Source: a bacterium (GTDB lineage Bacteria; Gemmatimonadota; Gemmatimonadetes; Gemmatimonadales; Gemmatimonadaceae). From it: a stretch of DNA of 33,439 bases. Positions 17,290-26,248 of the stretch are shown here, piece after piece. The position numbers and the translations under genes are program-made. How positions within the stretch are numbered: the first letter of the stretch is position 1; every line of letters starts with the position of its first letter. The DNA is taken from contig CADDZN010000002.1 of assembly GCA_902812375.1 (NCBI GenBank), forward strand, positions 1 through 33,439. The letters run 5' to 3'. The notes under the pieces were generated by a model. It searched no databases and was not told the origin of the DNA. It saw nothing but the letters and a program-made list of their open reading frames with translations.

Positions 17290-17622
17290 CAAAGTATGAC
17301 TACCGGCCTGGGGTTTTAGCTGCAAAATATGACTACCGGCCGGGGGCTCACGGCGTGCCGGCCCAGGGCCGCGCGCGGGCTCTCCCTCAGTGCTCAGGAG
17401 CGGAAGGGGAATGGGGAGATTTCTTTCTGTGTGTGCGACACGATTCTACCATAGAACCGACGTACCTTCGAGAACCGACGTACCTTCGCCTTACTTTCTG
17501 GTGCCCCCTTTGCCAGTGCGCGCGCAGGAACAGCCAGCGCGGAGCCACCGGCCGGCACGCCATCAGCCCTCGGCCGGTAGTTTTTATTTTGCAGTTAAAA
17601 CCAGCCCGGTAATCGCATTTGC
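17290..17622. mobile_element. MITE-like element with about 90-bp terminal inverted repeats
   Basis: The left arm (about 17290-17380) and right arm (about 17533-17622) are imperfect inverted copies. Shared blocks, in left-arm order, are ACTACCGG, TTTTARCTGCAAAATA, ACTACCGGCCG, GGGCT and GGCGTGCCGGCC. The about 150 bp between them have no gene; the only open frames there are low-complexity shadows. Such a noncoding, gene-free inverted-repeat unit fits a miniature inverted-repeat element or a large stem-loop. No clear target duplication is seen. It fills most of the gap between the GH30 and TonB receptor genes. Confidence 0.6.
17453..17488. repeat. Exact 18-bp tandem duplication
   Basis: The unit AGAACCGACGTACCTTCG occurs twice back to back (17453-17470 and 17471-17488) with no mismatch. 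It lies in the interior of the MITE-like element, between the two inverted-repeat arms. Confidence 0.9.
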
Positions 17623-17680
17623 AGTTCCCGATGATGACCCGGTTCCGTCAGCCGCTGGCACGGTCGCGTAATTTTCGCGC

Positions 17681-19759
17681 ATGCGCCTAACCCCGTTTCT
17701 GCTCTTCGCGCTCGTTGCACCAGTTGCACGCGCGCAGAATCCCGACACTGCCCGTCACTCGCTCCCAGGCGTGACGATTACCGCCGACCGAATCCCCAGC
17801 GATCTGGGCACCAGCACGGCGCCCGTGACGCGGGTATCCGCCGAGGATTTGCGCAGGCAACCGGTTCAGCATTTGACCGATGGATTGCGGAGCCTCCCAG
17901 GGTTGGTGGTGCTCGATGCGGCTGCGATGGGAGAGCAGCCGCGGCTCGTCATCCGCGGATTCTACGGCGGCGGGGAGACGGATTACGCAGCAGTGCTGAT
18001 CGATGGAGTGCCAATCACCACTCTCGCGACGGGTCTCGCGAATTGGGACATCATTCCGATCACGGCCGTGCGCGCGATCGAAGTGGTTCGCGGCAGCTCG
18101 TCGGCGTTGTACGGAGACGCGGCGCTTGGTGGAGTGATCAACATCCTTACGGTAGCGGACATTCCTTCACGACCGAGTTGGCGTTTCGCCGCTGGCGAGT
18201 ACGGAACGGTCGACGGCAGCGGCGCCTGGAGCGGCGCCAACGGCGACAGACGCGCTTCGCTCTTTGGTGGATATCGTCGCACGAACGGATTCAGAGGGCA
18301 CGAGCGAGGTGACGCGACGTCGATTGGTGGATCTCTCGATCTCTACCGCTCAGCGCGCGTAACGCTCTCGCTCTCCGCGCTCGATCACTCGAGGGATTAT
18401 GATGATCCGGGACCAGTTCCCGAATCGCTACTGGGTGATCCTCGCGCCAGCCTGCCGTTCTATCACTTCGACAAAAACGCCGAACAGCTCCGACGCGTGT
18501 CGCTCCGCGGCACGGCCAGAATCGGCGATCTCTCCAGCTTCTCCGGATACCTGACGGGCGAAAGTTTCAGCGGAGATGTCGTCCGGACACTGCAGCTTGC
18601 ACCCGATTTCGCCGACACCAAGTCTCGCGCGACAAGAGCGCGCAGGCTCATCGGCTCGGCGCAAATGTCCGGGGAGTTACCGCGAATGCCGTGGCCGCAG
18701 CGACTCGTGTTCGGCACGGACGTCTCTCTTGGGACTCTCAACTCCGCGTATCGACCGTTGCTGTTCGGTGATGCGAGTGCGTATGCTGTGCCCGCAGTAA
18801 ATGCTGGCGACATCGATGCGAGCGGTGCGGGAGGTCGCGATTCGTTCGCGGCGTTCGCCCACTGGGAGAACATCGTGACCTCGCGACTTCGTTTGGTCGC
18901 CGGCGGACGAATGGACTGGATGATCGACACGTATCGCGCCGATGTGCCGTCGGGTCTTACGCGCTTCCACTCCAATCCAAAAGCGTTCAGTCCCAAGCTC
19001 GGCGTGAATTTCAGCTACCTCGAGAACGCTTCGCAAAGCGGTCACGTCTACGCGTCGTTCACCCAGTCGTTCAAGGCGCCGACGCTCGACCAGCTCTTCG
19101 ATCAGCGACCACTTCCGATTCCGTTCCCGCCATACTCGACGACAATCTCCAATCCGAATCTGCGACCGCAACACGGTTCAGCGTTCGAAGCGGGAATCGA
19201 TCATCGGAGTGCCTTCGCCGAGGGGCGCAATCTCGACTTCACACTCGCCGCGCATCAGGAGCAAATGAGAGATGAGCTCGATTTCGACCTCGGCCTTTTT
19301 CGCTACGTCAACGTCGGCCGAAGTCGGCACCGAGGATTGGAGTTGGGCATCCGCGCCGATGCCGCGGCTGGCACTAGTGTGTTCGCGAGCGCTACCCGTC
19401 AGCAGGTCGTAGCGCTGAACGGAGACAATTCCGGGAAACAGCTCAAAGCAGTACCGCGCCAAATACTCTCTGCCGGCATTACAAGCGGGCCTCCGAGCTT
19501 GCAGGGAAGCGTCACCGTTTCGGACATTCGCGGAACGTACCTCGATGATGCGAACGCGCGCCGGCTTCCAGCTTACAGTCGGCTCGACACACGTCTCTCG
19601 AGCAGCATTGCATCACTACGGCTTTTTGTCGACGTGCTCAATCTGCTCGATCGAAAACTCGTTTCGACCGGATTCCCCGATGCGTCCGGGGCTGATGTCG
19701 CCTACTACTACCCGACTGCACGGCGCACTCTACAGGTCGGTATCGGTTCCACCTGGTAA
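17681..19759 (+). CDS. TonB-dependent outer-membrane receptor
   Basis: A 692-aa protein with a signal peptide (LTPFLLFALVAPVARAQ). A short segment PGVTITADRIPS precedes the plug domain: VTRVSAEDLRRQP, GLRSLPGLVVLDAA, RLVIRGFYGGG, AAVLIDGVPITT, and the EVVRGSSSALYGDAALGGVINI block typical of plug domains. The rest is a 22-strand barrel with a strong aromatic end motif (YYPTARRTLQVGIG, finishing in W). It imports siderophores, cobalamin or other large ligands with TonB energy; the ligand is unknown. It lacks the N-terminal carboxypeptidase-like domain of SusC proteins, so it is not a SusC-type receptor. It lies downstream of the GH30 gene, but the MITE-like element separates them. Confidence 0.94.
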   Translation: MRLTPFLLFALVAPVARAQNPDTARHSLPGVTITADRIPSDLGTSTAPVTRVSAEDLRRQPVQHLTDGLRSLPGLVVLDAAAMGEQPRLVIRGFYGGGETDYAAVLIDGVPITTLATGLANWDIIPITAVRAIEVVRGSSSALYGDAALGGVINILTVADIPSRPSWRFAAGEYGTVDGSGAWSGANGDRRASLFGGYRRTNGFRGHERGDATSIGGSLDLYRSARVTLSLSALDHSRDYDDPGPVPESLLGDPRASLPFYHFDKNAEQLRRVSLRGTARIGDLSSFSGYLTGESFSGDVVRTLQLAPDFADTKSRATRARRLIGSAQMSGELPRMPWPQRLVFGTDVSLGTLNSAYRPLLFGDASAYAVPAVNAGDIDASGAGGRDSFAAFAHWENIVTSRLRLVAGGRMDWMIDTYRADVPSGLTRFHSNPKAFSPKLGVNFSYLENASQSGHVYASFTQSFKAPTLDQLFDQRPLPIPFPPYSTTISNPNLRPQHGSAFEAGIDHRSAFAEGRNLDFTLAAHQEQMRDELDFDLGLFRYVNVGRSRHRGLELGIRADAAAGTSVFASATRQQVVALNGDNSGKQLKAVPRQILSAGITSGPPSLQGSVTVSDIRGTYLDDANARRLPAYSRLDTRLSSSIASLRLFVDVLNLLDRKLVSTGFPDASGADVAYYYPTARRTLQVGIGSTW

Positions 19760-19786
19760 ATCGCGGAAATTGCCAAGCCCAGTGAC

Positions 19787-20227
19787 TCAGTGCTGCGGCG
19801 CGGCGTGTTGGTAGTTGATAATGATTACGAGGTCTTCGGCGCCGAGCTGTCGGAGCCCGTGAGAGCTGCCCGCGCGAGTCAGGATCGCCGTACCTGGGCC
19901 GACGATTCGTTGCACGCCGTCCAAGGTGAGCTCGCCTCGTCCCGACACTACGTAATAGATCTCATCCACGTCGTTGCGGTGGTAGCCGATCGCCGATCCG
20001 GGATGGAGCGCCCGCTTGCGAAAGACGAGCGCTACCTGATTTTCATTCGCAAAGAATGGATACGCAGTGGTTTCGCCGCCGCCATTATGTGGACCCGGCT
20101 CCCGAACGGCAATGAGGGAGTCGTGCTGGATCAACGCGTGTATCGGCGACCGATGTGCGGTTGTGGCGCGAGAGCACGCGAATATAGAGACAGCCGCCGG
20201 CAAGCCGAGCAAGAGATGCGGTTTCAT
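19787..20227 (-). CDS. Cupin-domain lipoprotein
   Basis: A 146-aa protein. The N-terminus (HLLLGLPAAVSIFAC) has a hydrophobic core ending in a lipobox-like VSIFAC with Cys18, so it is probably a lipoprotein. The mature part is a small cupin barrel with motif 1-like HRNDVDEIYYVVSGRGELTL and motif 2-like GPGTAILTRAGSSHGLRQLG. Metal ligands are partly conserved (His, Asp/Glu, His), so the site may bind metal. The start overlaps the stop of the RibD-type gene (ATGA), so the two are translationally coupled. Confidence 0.85.
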   Translation of the reverse strand: MKPHLLLGLPAAVSIFACSRATTAHRSPIHALIQHDSLIAVREPGPHNGGGETTAYPFFANENQVALVFRKRALHPGSAIGYHRNDVDEIYYVVSGRGELTLDGVQRIVGPGTAILTRAGSSHGLRQLGAEDLVIIINYQHAAPQH

Positions 20228-20748
20228 TCGTACTGTATCTCGTATTCAACAGATACGCGCCCGATCTTCGACACCTCATGCGAGGTGAGCTTGAGCTTCG
20301 CTCGCGGTGCCGGCGATGGGAGGATCGGAATGCCGCCACCCAGCAAAATCGGCATGATCGCGACCTCGATAGTGTCGACGCCTCGCACCTCGAGAAGACT
20401 CCGAAAGAGCGAGCCGCCACCGAATAGCCAGATGTCCTTGCCCGGTTCCTCGCGAAGCGCGTTCAGGAATTTCTCGGAGGGCTCGGAGATGATCGACACC
20501 TCCGGGTGATTCTCCGGCCTTAGCGTTCGCGAGAAGACGATTACTCTCTTCCCCGGGATCGCGCCGCTGCCCTGCTGCTTCACCATGGTCTGCAGCGTGC
20601 CGCGACCCATCAGGAAAGTGTCGAACTGGTTGAAGAGCGCATCGAAGTCAACCTCCGGATCGTGCGGAATCCAATCGAACTCACCATGGGGACCAGCGAT
20701 GTAGCCATCGAGACTGGCAGCCACTTGATATCGGATTCGTCGCGCCAT
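20224..20748 (-). CDS. RibD C-terminal-type dihydrofolate reductase family protein
   Basis: A 174-aa protein of the RibD_C (dihydrofolate reductase-like) family. Visible features are RIRYQVAASLDGYIAGPHGEFDW at the start, a LMGRGTLQTM segment, VIVFSRTL, DIWLFGGGSLFRSLLE (nucleotide-binding loop) and VAIMPILLGGGIPIL at the end. This is the layout of stand-alone YyaP/YwjB-like members, whose substrates are mostly unknown. The ATG at 20746-20748 is used; a GTG four codons upstream is also open. It precedes and overlaps the cupin lipoprotein gene. Confidence 0.9.
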   Translation of the reverse strand: MARRIRYQVAASLDGYIAGPHGEFDWIPHDPEVDFDALFNQFDTFLMGRGTLQTMVKQQGSGAIPGKRVIVFSRTLRPENHPEVSIISEPSEKFLNALREEPGKDIWLFGGGSLFRSLLEVRGVDTIEVAIMPILLGGGIPILPSPAPRAKLKLTSHEVSKIGRVSVEYEIQYE

Positions 20749-20776
20749 AGTCGACTTCACTTCAGGATGCTTTTTC

Positions 20777-21961
20777 TCATAAGTTCCGGAACCTCACGCA
20801 AACGGGACTTGGGATCGCGATGCGCTGGCGAGTCGGCGTCAACCTGCCAGTCTTCTCATCGCGACTGAACACGACAATGGAATTGGAGACCTGATTCGCT
20901 GCGAGCAGCCACCGCTCCGTTGGATCGAGGCTGAAATTTCGAGGCGTGTCGCCTTCCGTAGAGACGACTTCCTCAAGTGCTAGCGCTCCGGTCGATTTAG
21001 CGACAGAAAAAACCGCGATGCTGTTGTGTCCGCGGTTCGAGACATAAACCGTTCGTCCTGATCGCGAGATGTGAATGTCGGCCGTGTCGTTCTTTCCTTT
21101 CCACCCGGCCGGAAGCGTCGAATGATTGTCGATCAGCGTCAGTCTCCCACGTACCGGATCGAAGCGTAATGTCGATACAGTCGAAGCGAGCTCGTTCGCT
21201 ACGTACACGAGTGGCAGCGCTGGATGGAAGACGATGTGCCGCGGACCCGAGCCGGGACGCATCACTGCTTCGCCGCCGTTGACGCGGGTGAGCGACTTCT
21301 TACCAACATCGAGACGGTAGACGAAGACTCGGTCAGCGCCAAGATCCGCGGCGAGGGCGAAACGATTTAAAGGATCGGCCAGGATGCAGTGAGCGTGAGC
21401 AGCAGCTTGGCGATCGGCGACCGGCCCGCTTCCCGTGTGGTGGATTACCTCAGTCGCTTGCGCGAGCGATCCGTCGCTCCGAACGGGAAGAACCGCGACA
21501 CTTCCGGCGTCGTAGTCAGCCACGAGAACGAGTCGCCCGCTGTGATCCAAGCTCATGTAGCACGGCCCGGCGCCTCCCGACGATTGCGAATTGCGGTGCG
21601 TTAACGCGCCGGTCTCGTTCGCGATGGAGAAAGAGCTCACTCCGCCCCCGGGAGCCCCATTGAACTTCTCCACTTCATTCACCGCGTAGAGCACCCGGCC
21701 CTTTGGATGGATTGCTAGATACGACGGGTTCGGCCCGACATCTACCGTGCCGATTTGCCTCAGTTGTCCGGAGCGCGTATCCATGCGAACGATGTAGACG
21801 CCCGCGCTCGGCGTTCCCACGGTGTAGGTCCCGACATACAGGAGCTGGCTACCGGACTCGGCGGGCCACGCGGTTTTCCACGCGTCACGAGAGAGCGCAA
21901 GAATTCCAGCGGCCGACGCGGCGAGAAATTCCCGACGAGTGAGGTTGTTCTGGTCAGTCAT
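20777..21961 (-). CDS. Tat-exported lactonase-type seven-bladed beta-propeller
   Basis: A 394-aa protein with a clear twin-arginine signal (LTRREFLAASAAGILAL). The mature part is a beta-propeller of the lactonase (6-phosphogluconolactonase, Pgl) family: LLYVGTYTVGTPSAGVYIVRMD at the start, GPNPSYLAIHPKGRVLYAVNE, SGRLVLVADYDAGSVAVLPV, AHAHCILADP, GSGPRHIVFHPALPLVYVANE, ADIHISRSGRTVYVSNRGHNSIAVF and GDTPRNFSLDPTERWLLAANQ. Secretion argues against a role in the pentose phosphate pathway and for another lactone or carbohydrate substrate. The gene has 15 bp between its end and the next gene upstream in coordinates. Confidence 0.92.
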   Translation of the reverse strand: MTDQNNLTRREFLAASAAGILALSRDAWKTAWPAESGSQLLYVGTYTVGTPSAGVYIVRMDTRSGQLRQIGTVDVGPNPSYLAIHPKGRVLYAVNEVEKFNGAPGGGVSSFSIANETGALTHRNSQSSGGAGPCYMSLDHSGRLVLVADYDAGSVAVLPVRSDGSLAQATEVIHHTGSGPVADRQAAAHAHCILADPLNRFALAADLGADRVFVYRLDVGKKSLTRVNGGEAVMRPGSGPRHIVFHPALPLVYVANELASTVSTLRFDPVRGRLTLIDNHSTLPAGWKGKNDTADIHISRSGRTVYVSNRGHNSIAVFSVAKSTGALALEEVVSTEGDTPRNFSLDPTERWLLAANQVSNSIVVFSRDEKTGRLTPTRQRIAIPSPVCVRFRNL

Positions 21962-22153
21962 GCGCGGCTCATCTCGATCTTGATCCTCATGGAGCGTCCT
22001 TTCGTCGATTTATGGTTTTCCATCGGCGTACCAACCAAGAGTCATAGTGATTGGAATGCGGCGTGCAGTTCGACGGTCCGCAAAACTTACTGCGGGAGTC
22101 AAAAGTATGGCTGAAGCGCGAGGAAGCGGCGATAAGCGGGGTGTGCGGCGTCA

Positions 22154-22921
22154 TCAGGTCGAGATCTCGACGAGTAGTGGATAATGGTCGGATGCTGTTC
22201 GTACTGCCTCCGGCATCCGCCGAACTTCGCACGCCATAAAACGTGAAGCGTACTCGGCCGGCGTGAAAACGTAGTCCAATCTCACGTGCGGGTCCCAAAC
22301 TGGAAATGTGTATCCCGGATCTTTTTCGTGATCCGCATACAGGGCCCGCCACGCATCGATATAGCCGTGCGACTGCATCATTTCGATAGTGGTACGCGCG
22401 ATGTCGCGCCCGCTCAGCCACACCATTCCGCGGATCCACGCCGGCATGTGCGATGAATCGAGCTTCTCACCTGGGGCCAGCGCGTTGAAATCACCCGCCA
22501 GAATGTGAAACGCAAATGCTTGCTCCTCTCGTTTCAGTTGCTCCTGGATTCCGTCGAGCAAGCCGCGAAGCTCGCGCGCGCGCTGGCGCTCCGTCCAGTT
22601 GGAGAACCACGCCCGAAGGTGCAACACGAAGAGCCGCGGAAATCCATCAGCAAGTGCAACCTCGAGCAGCGCGTGGCGGGTTCGTGGCGGATGCCGCCAT
22701 CCGTGGTTGATCACCGGCACGTTGCTGAGAAAGCCAGTCGAGTGGGATTGTCGGGAACCAAAAAAGCGAAATCCCGCCAGGCTGGCGATGCGCTTGACCA
22801 CTGCGGGGTTCCGTGCTTCCTGCAGCGCCACGACGTCTGGTCTCGCCGCGCCGATCACCTCGGCGATTTCTTCGGCGCGCCCCACTCCGCCTTCGCGAAT
22901 GTTGTAGGTGAGCAGCCGCAA
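22154..22921 (-). CDS. Endonuclease/exonuclease/phosphatase (EEP) family protein
   Basis: A 255-aa metal-dependent hydrolase. Family residues are visible: MRLLTYNIREGG (Asn at the start), DVVALQEARN (Glu), the ILAGDFNAL metal-binding Asp-Asn, a RLDYVFT motif near the C-terminus and the closing SDHYPLLVE with catalytic His. It has no signal peptide. Substrates in this family range from DNA to phosphoesters and sphingomyelin; the member cannot be placed more closely. It starts 2 bp after the nucleotidyltransferase gene, so it is co-expressed with it. Confidence 0.9.
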   Translation of the reverse strand: MRLLTYNIREGGVGRAEEIAEVIGAARPDVVALQEARNPAVVKRIASLAGFRFFGSRQSHSTGFLSNVPVINHGWRHPPRTRHALLEVALADGFPRLFVLHLRAWFSNWTERQRARELRGLLDGIQEQLKREEQAFAFHILAGDFNALAPGEKLDSSHMPAWIRGMVWLSGRDIARTTIEMMQSHGYIDAWRALYADHEKDPGYTFPVWDPHVRLDYVFTPAEYASRFMACEVRRMPEAVRTASDHYPLLVEIST

Positions 22922-22923
22922 TG

Positions 22924-23406
22924 CTATTTGCTTTTTTTCAGTAGCACGAGGTACGGCTGGTTCATTGCAATGTCCCGAATGTATTGCACGAGCGATGTCG
23001 TCGCCTGGAGATTCACGGAACGACCCGCTATCGCGCAGAGACGATCCCGGAGCGGGCCGAGGGTGGTGGACGCGAAGGGATGCTGCTCGCTGAGCGGGAC
23101 CGAATGGACACCCGGAATGTGAAATTCCCGAAACAGCATGACCATGTCACCGCCCACGAATGTTACATCGAGATCGCTGGTCCCTGGACCTTCGCCGTCA
23201 AAAGGCTCGGATGAAAGCCACTTGTGCCCAGTGACTGCGCTCCCGCGAAGAATGACGTCGACGCCGTCAGGAGTTGCTTCGCTCAACACGCGCACGAACT
23301 CGTTGAACCGTTCCGCGTTTCCGCGAAACGCGAGCCGGATGACGCGCTCGCGAATCTGATTTTGACTTTCAGAATCGGACGCATCCGTGGGCATTTCATC
23401 AGACAT
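22924..23406 (-). CDS. Nucleotidyltransferase-like protein
   Basis: A 160-aa protein from the ATG at 23404-23406 (MSDEMPTDASDS). It has the signature of the polymerase-beta nucleotidyltransferase superfamily: DVILRGSAVTGHKW (the GS motif) followed by a TSDLDVTFVGGD segment (D-x-D). The open frame continues upstream but it overlaps the DUF6328 gene there, and the MSDE start leaves a plain acidic N-terminus. The transferred nucleotide and target are unknown. Between DUF6328 and the EEP gene it forms part of the same minus-strand operon. Confidence 0.82.
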   Translation of the reverse strand: MSDEMPTDASDSESQNQIRERVIRLAFRGNAERFNEFVRVLSEATPDGVDVILRGSAVTGHKWLSSEPFDGEGPGTSDLDVTFVGGDMVMLFREFHIPGVHSVPLSEQHPFASTTLGPLRDRLCAIAGRSVNLQATTSLVQYIRDIAMNQPYLVLLKKSK

Positions 23407-23471
23407 GAGCGAGAGAGAAAGCAAGAAGCGCCGCAACGCGCCCGCTGACCGCTCCTCAGAGCTTACGGGCC

Positions 23472-23948
23472 TTAAAGATCGCCACCGCTCCTGTTTCGAA
23501 TAACCCTCGGCAGCACTAACCAGAACAACAGGAAAACGCAAAGGAGAACAAGCGCTATCGCGCCGGCGGCGGGGCCGGAGTCAACAGTGAGTCGCGCCAC
23601 TATGTAGACGTCCAGGCAGATTCCAACAGCTAAGGGAGCCATGCTCGCCATCAGGAGTCGTGACGAGATTGAGATGAATCGGACAGAAACTGTGCGCGGC
23701 TCGGTCTGACGATGCAGCGCGGCCGGAGCCATCACCAGCACGATCGCGATCGTCACGAGAACTATGGCCGCGAGATGCAGCACCCGCTCGCCCGGCGACA
23801 ACAGCCTCCTGAACTCGGTGCTGAAGACCGAGATGAGCTGAAATCCAAAGAGGGCCTGCATTCCCGGAACGACCGTCCGACATTCCTCGAGGACGTGTGA
23901 AGTCACGTCATTGAGGGAGAGTCTCTGGATTTCGTCGTTCTCGCTCAC
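23472..23948 (-). CDS. DUF6328 family membrane protein
   Basis: A 158-aa protein with a cytoplasmic N-terminus holding LEECRTVVPGMQALFGFQLISV, the hallmark of the DUF6328 family, then four membrane helices (VLHLAAIVLVTIAIVLVMAP; LLMASMAPLAVGICLDVYIV; AIALVLLCVFLLFWLVL). Function is not known. The start is a GTG overlapping the stop of the preceding 49-aa gene (GTGA). Confidence 0.88.
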   Translation of the reverse strand: MSENDEIQRLSLNDVTSHVLEECRTVVPGMQALFGFQLISVFSTEFRRLLSPGERVLHLAAIVLVTIAIVLVMAPAALHRQTEPRTVSVRFISISSRLLMASMAPLAVGICLDVYIVARLTVDSGPAAGAIALVLLCVFLLFWLVLPRVIRNRSGGDL

Positions 23949-24094
23949 CCGTGTTTGAAAAACTGGACAGCCTTCTCGTGCTTCTTGGCTGCAGCCAGCG
24001 TTTTGAACGTGCCCAGGTTGCGACGCTTTCCGGTCTTTCGATCCTTTTTCTTCGAGTAAAGTCGGTACTCGCCGGATTTTAGTTTTCGAATCAT
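23945..24094 (-). CDS. Small conserved basic protein (49 aa)
   Basis: A 49-aa, strongly basic protein starting MIRKLKSGEYRLYSKKKD and continuing with TGKRRNLGTFKTLAAAKKHEKAV. The pattern (IRKLKSGEYRLYS, then a basic linker, then NLGTF and an AAKKHE helix) is that of a small conserved hypothetical found in several bacteria, possibly nucleic-acid binding because of its charge. Its ATG overlaps the LVIVD lipoprotein stop (ATGA), and its own stop overlaps the DUF6328 start (GTGA), so it links three genes by coupling. Confidence 0.85.
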   Translation of the reverse strand: MIRKLKSGEYRLYSKKKDRKTGKRRNLGTFKTLAAAKKHEKAVQFFKHG

Positions 24095-26142
24095 TCTTTC
24101 CCTGCCTGAAGTCTCATCTCTCCAGCCGCGAGAGTCCGCACAGTCTCGGCAAGTGCACGAACCCTGGATGCGTCTCTCGAGGCATTCGCATCAATCTGCA
24201 ACTGCGCGACCAGCGCGCTCAATTCCGTCTGACGGCTACTCGGGTTGCTTTCTGCTACAGCGAGCGCCTGACGGAGCGCCGAGATCCTGGCGGCTGGAAG
24301 TCCGTTGGAGCGCTCGAGCTGATCGATGTAAGCGCCGGCAAGCGCGACCGTCGCCGGCCACACGAACTTCTGCTGACCCTGAACGTTGTAATATGCGAAG
24401 CGAACCGACTTCGCCGCATCGATCTCGTTCTGCGATATGAACGCACTGGGCGCCAGCTCAAACACGTCGAGCCCGCGCGTAATCTCGGAGCTGACGATCA
24501 CGCCGTTGTACCAGTACGCCGACCACGAGCCGCTCAACTTGAGTGCGGCGCTGTCGACCGGGCCGCGATCGAAATACGCGATCTCATGAGGATGCGCGGC
24601 GTCGGTCCAGTCGAACACCGAGATACCGCCCTGATACCAGGCCTGGACCATCACGTCGCGGCCAGGGATCGGGATGAGCGAGCCGTTGTGCGCAACGCAA
24701 TTCTCCGTGCGCGTCTGTGGCGCGGGAAGCTTGTAGTAACTCTGGAAATTCATCGCGCTCCCCGCAAGCGTGAAGATCGCGTCAGCACCCCACTCGCGTG
24801 GATCCGTTGCCCGACACTTCGGCTGCACACCGCCGCCCCATTCGTCGGAGAACAAAATCTTCGTTCCGTCGTTGTTGAACGTCGCCGAATGCCAGTAGGA
24901 GAAATTGGAATCCGCCGCGGCACTGAGACGAACCGGATGTGCGGGATCGCTGATGTCGAGCAGCAATCCGTAACCGCCGCAAGCACCGCCGGCTCTACCA
25001 ATGGCCGGATAGAGCGTGATGTCGTGGCACTGACTCGGACCCGGCTGCGGACCGGATTTGGCCGATGGGTCCTCACCAATCAGCTTCGCGACGATCGCCG
25101 GAAGCTCGCGCCGCAGTGTCGCGCTGTCGGCGGCGGTTGGCGCGCCGGTGCCGCCTCGCGCCTGGACGATCATCTTGAGCTGGTCGGCGACGAAATTGTC
25201 GGGCGCGACCTGCTCTTCCCCGAAGATCACCGCTGTGAAAGCGCCGCGCGCCTTCGCCGCTTCAATCATTTTCTTGTGCTCGGCCGCGTCCTGCGCTGTT
25301 TCACCGTGTTGCTTGGGCGCCGTGAGCCCCGTAAAAATTCTTGGTGATGCGATGATTGCCGCCTGCTCCGGATGAGCGAGTGGCACCTTGATGACTTCAA
25401 TACGGAAAAGTGCGGAGTTGGGATCCTTGTCCGGCGAAGCATTCACGCAGCCCGGCAACTCGTTGGGCGAGCGCACACCGGCGGAGCCAGAGACGTACAC
25501 GTAAACGTTCGCTGGATCTTTCGGATCCACGAGCAGGCTATGTGTATGTGAGCCGCGGCAGGTCTGAACGTTGGCGATGTTTTTCGGATTGTTGATATCG
25601 CTGATGTCGAAGATGCGAATGCCGCGCAGGCGCTCCCTGCTGACAGTGTCCTTCACACCCTGCGTGCCGCAGTCGAGTCTCGCGGCGAGATCCTCGCCCG
25701 AAACGAAAAGCAGATTCTGATACACCGAGACATCGCTCTGCGATGCCGGACACACGAATCCTTCTTTGAGGCTTGGTTGTTTCGGGTTGCTGATGTCCCA
25801 GACCTGGTAACCGTTAAAGCTTCCCTGGATCGCGTAGTTGCCCAGGAACGCCAGGTCGGAGTTGATGCCGCCGAGGAATTTTTCCGAGGGCTTTGTCTCC
25901 GAGAGCACTCGCAGATTCCACACAGCCTCGCCCGCGTCGAAGGCGCCAGCCCGCAATCCAACGCGAGGATCCGGCGTTGGCGGCAGAACCGAGAGCTTCG
26001 ATGTCGGATTCCTCGACGGGTTGGTTATGACGCTCGAAGACGCGCATCCCACCGCGGTGAACACGATCAATGCGATCGCCGTTGGCAGGAGTGAATCCGC
26101 ACACGAGCGTGAACGCGGGGCGACGTGATTGCTGAAGGTCAT
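24091..26142 (-). CDS. LVIVD-repeat beta-propeller lipoprotein
   Basis: A 683-aa protein. The N-terminus (LLPTAIALIVFTAVGCASSS) has a lipobox-like AVGC. The mature part carries LVIVD-type propeller repeats: DLAFLGNYAIQGSFNGYQVWDISNPKQP, GIRIFDISDINNPKNIANV, GGYGLLLDISDPAHPVRLS and GISVFDWTDAAHPHEIAYF. A Cys-containing HSHTHSLLVDP-like block and paired cysteines suggest disulfides. The C-terminal 100 residues are helical. Such proteins are cell-surface beta-propellers of unknown function. It heads the run with the 49-aa and DUF6328 genes, overlapping the former by four bases. Confidence 0.88.
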   Translation of the reverse strand: MTFSNHVAPRSRSCADSLLPTAIALIVFTAVGCASSSVITNPSRNPTSKLSVLPPTPDPRVGLRAGAFDAGEAVWNLRVLSETKPSEKFLGGINSDLAFLGNYAIQGSFNGYQVWDISNPKQPSLKEGFVCPASQSDVSVYQNLLFVSGEDLAARLDCGTQGVKDTVSRERLRGIRIFDISDINNPKNIANVQTCRGSHTHSLLVDPKDPANVYVYVSGSAGVRSPNELPGCVNASPDKDPNSALFRIEVIKVPLAHPEQAAIIASPRIFTGLTAPKQHGETAQDAAEHKKMIEAAKARGAFTAVIFGEEQVAPDNFVADQLKMIVQARGGTGAPTAADSATLRRELPAIVAKLIGEDPSAKSGPQPGPSQCHDITLYPAIGRAGGACGGYGLLLDISDPAHPVRLSAAADSNFSYWHSATFNNDGTKILFSDEWGGGVQPKCRATDPREWGADAIFTLAGSAMNFQSYYKLPAPQTRTENCVAHNGSLIPIPGRDVMVQAWYQGGISVFDWTDAAHPHEIAYFDRGPVDSAALKLSGSWSAYWYNGVIVSSEITRGLDVFELAPSAFISQNEIDAAKSVRFAYYNVQGQQKFVWPATVALAGAYIDQLERSNGLPAARISALRQALAVAESNPSSRQTELSALVAQLQIDANASRDASRVRALAETVRTLAAGEMRLQAGKE

Positions 26143-26248
26143 TTGGGAATCCTCTGGACGGGTCGATGCAAAGCTCCCAACAAAACTGGATGCGCGGCCT
26201 CCGTCTGCCTAGAGGGCTTAGCGCAGATGGACCTGAACGGCGCTCGCG

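Noticed and set aside
17355-17671. Open frames across the gap before the TonB receptor
   Set aside because: They run through the inverted-repeat arms and the tandem duplication, lack ribosome-binding sites and have no family signal; the region is the MITE-like element.
21962-22030. 21-codon leader frame before the lactonase gene
   Set aside because: It overlaps the lactonase start by four bases, but it is too short and without family support to call a gene.
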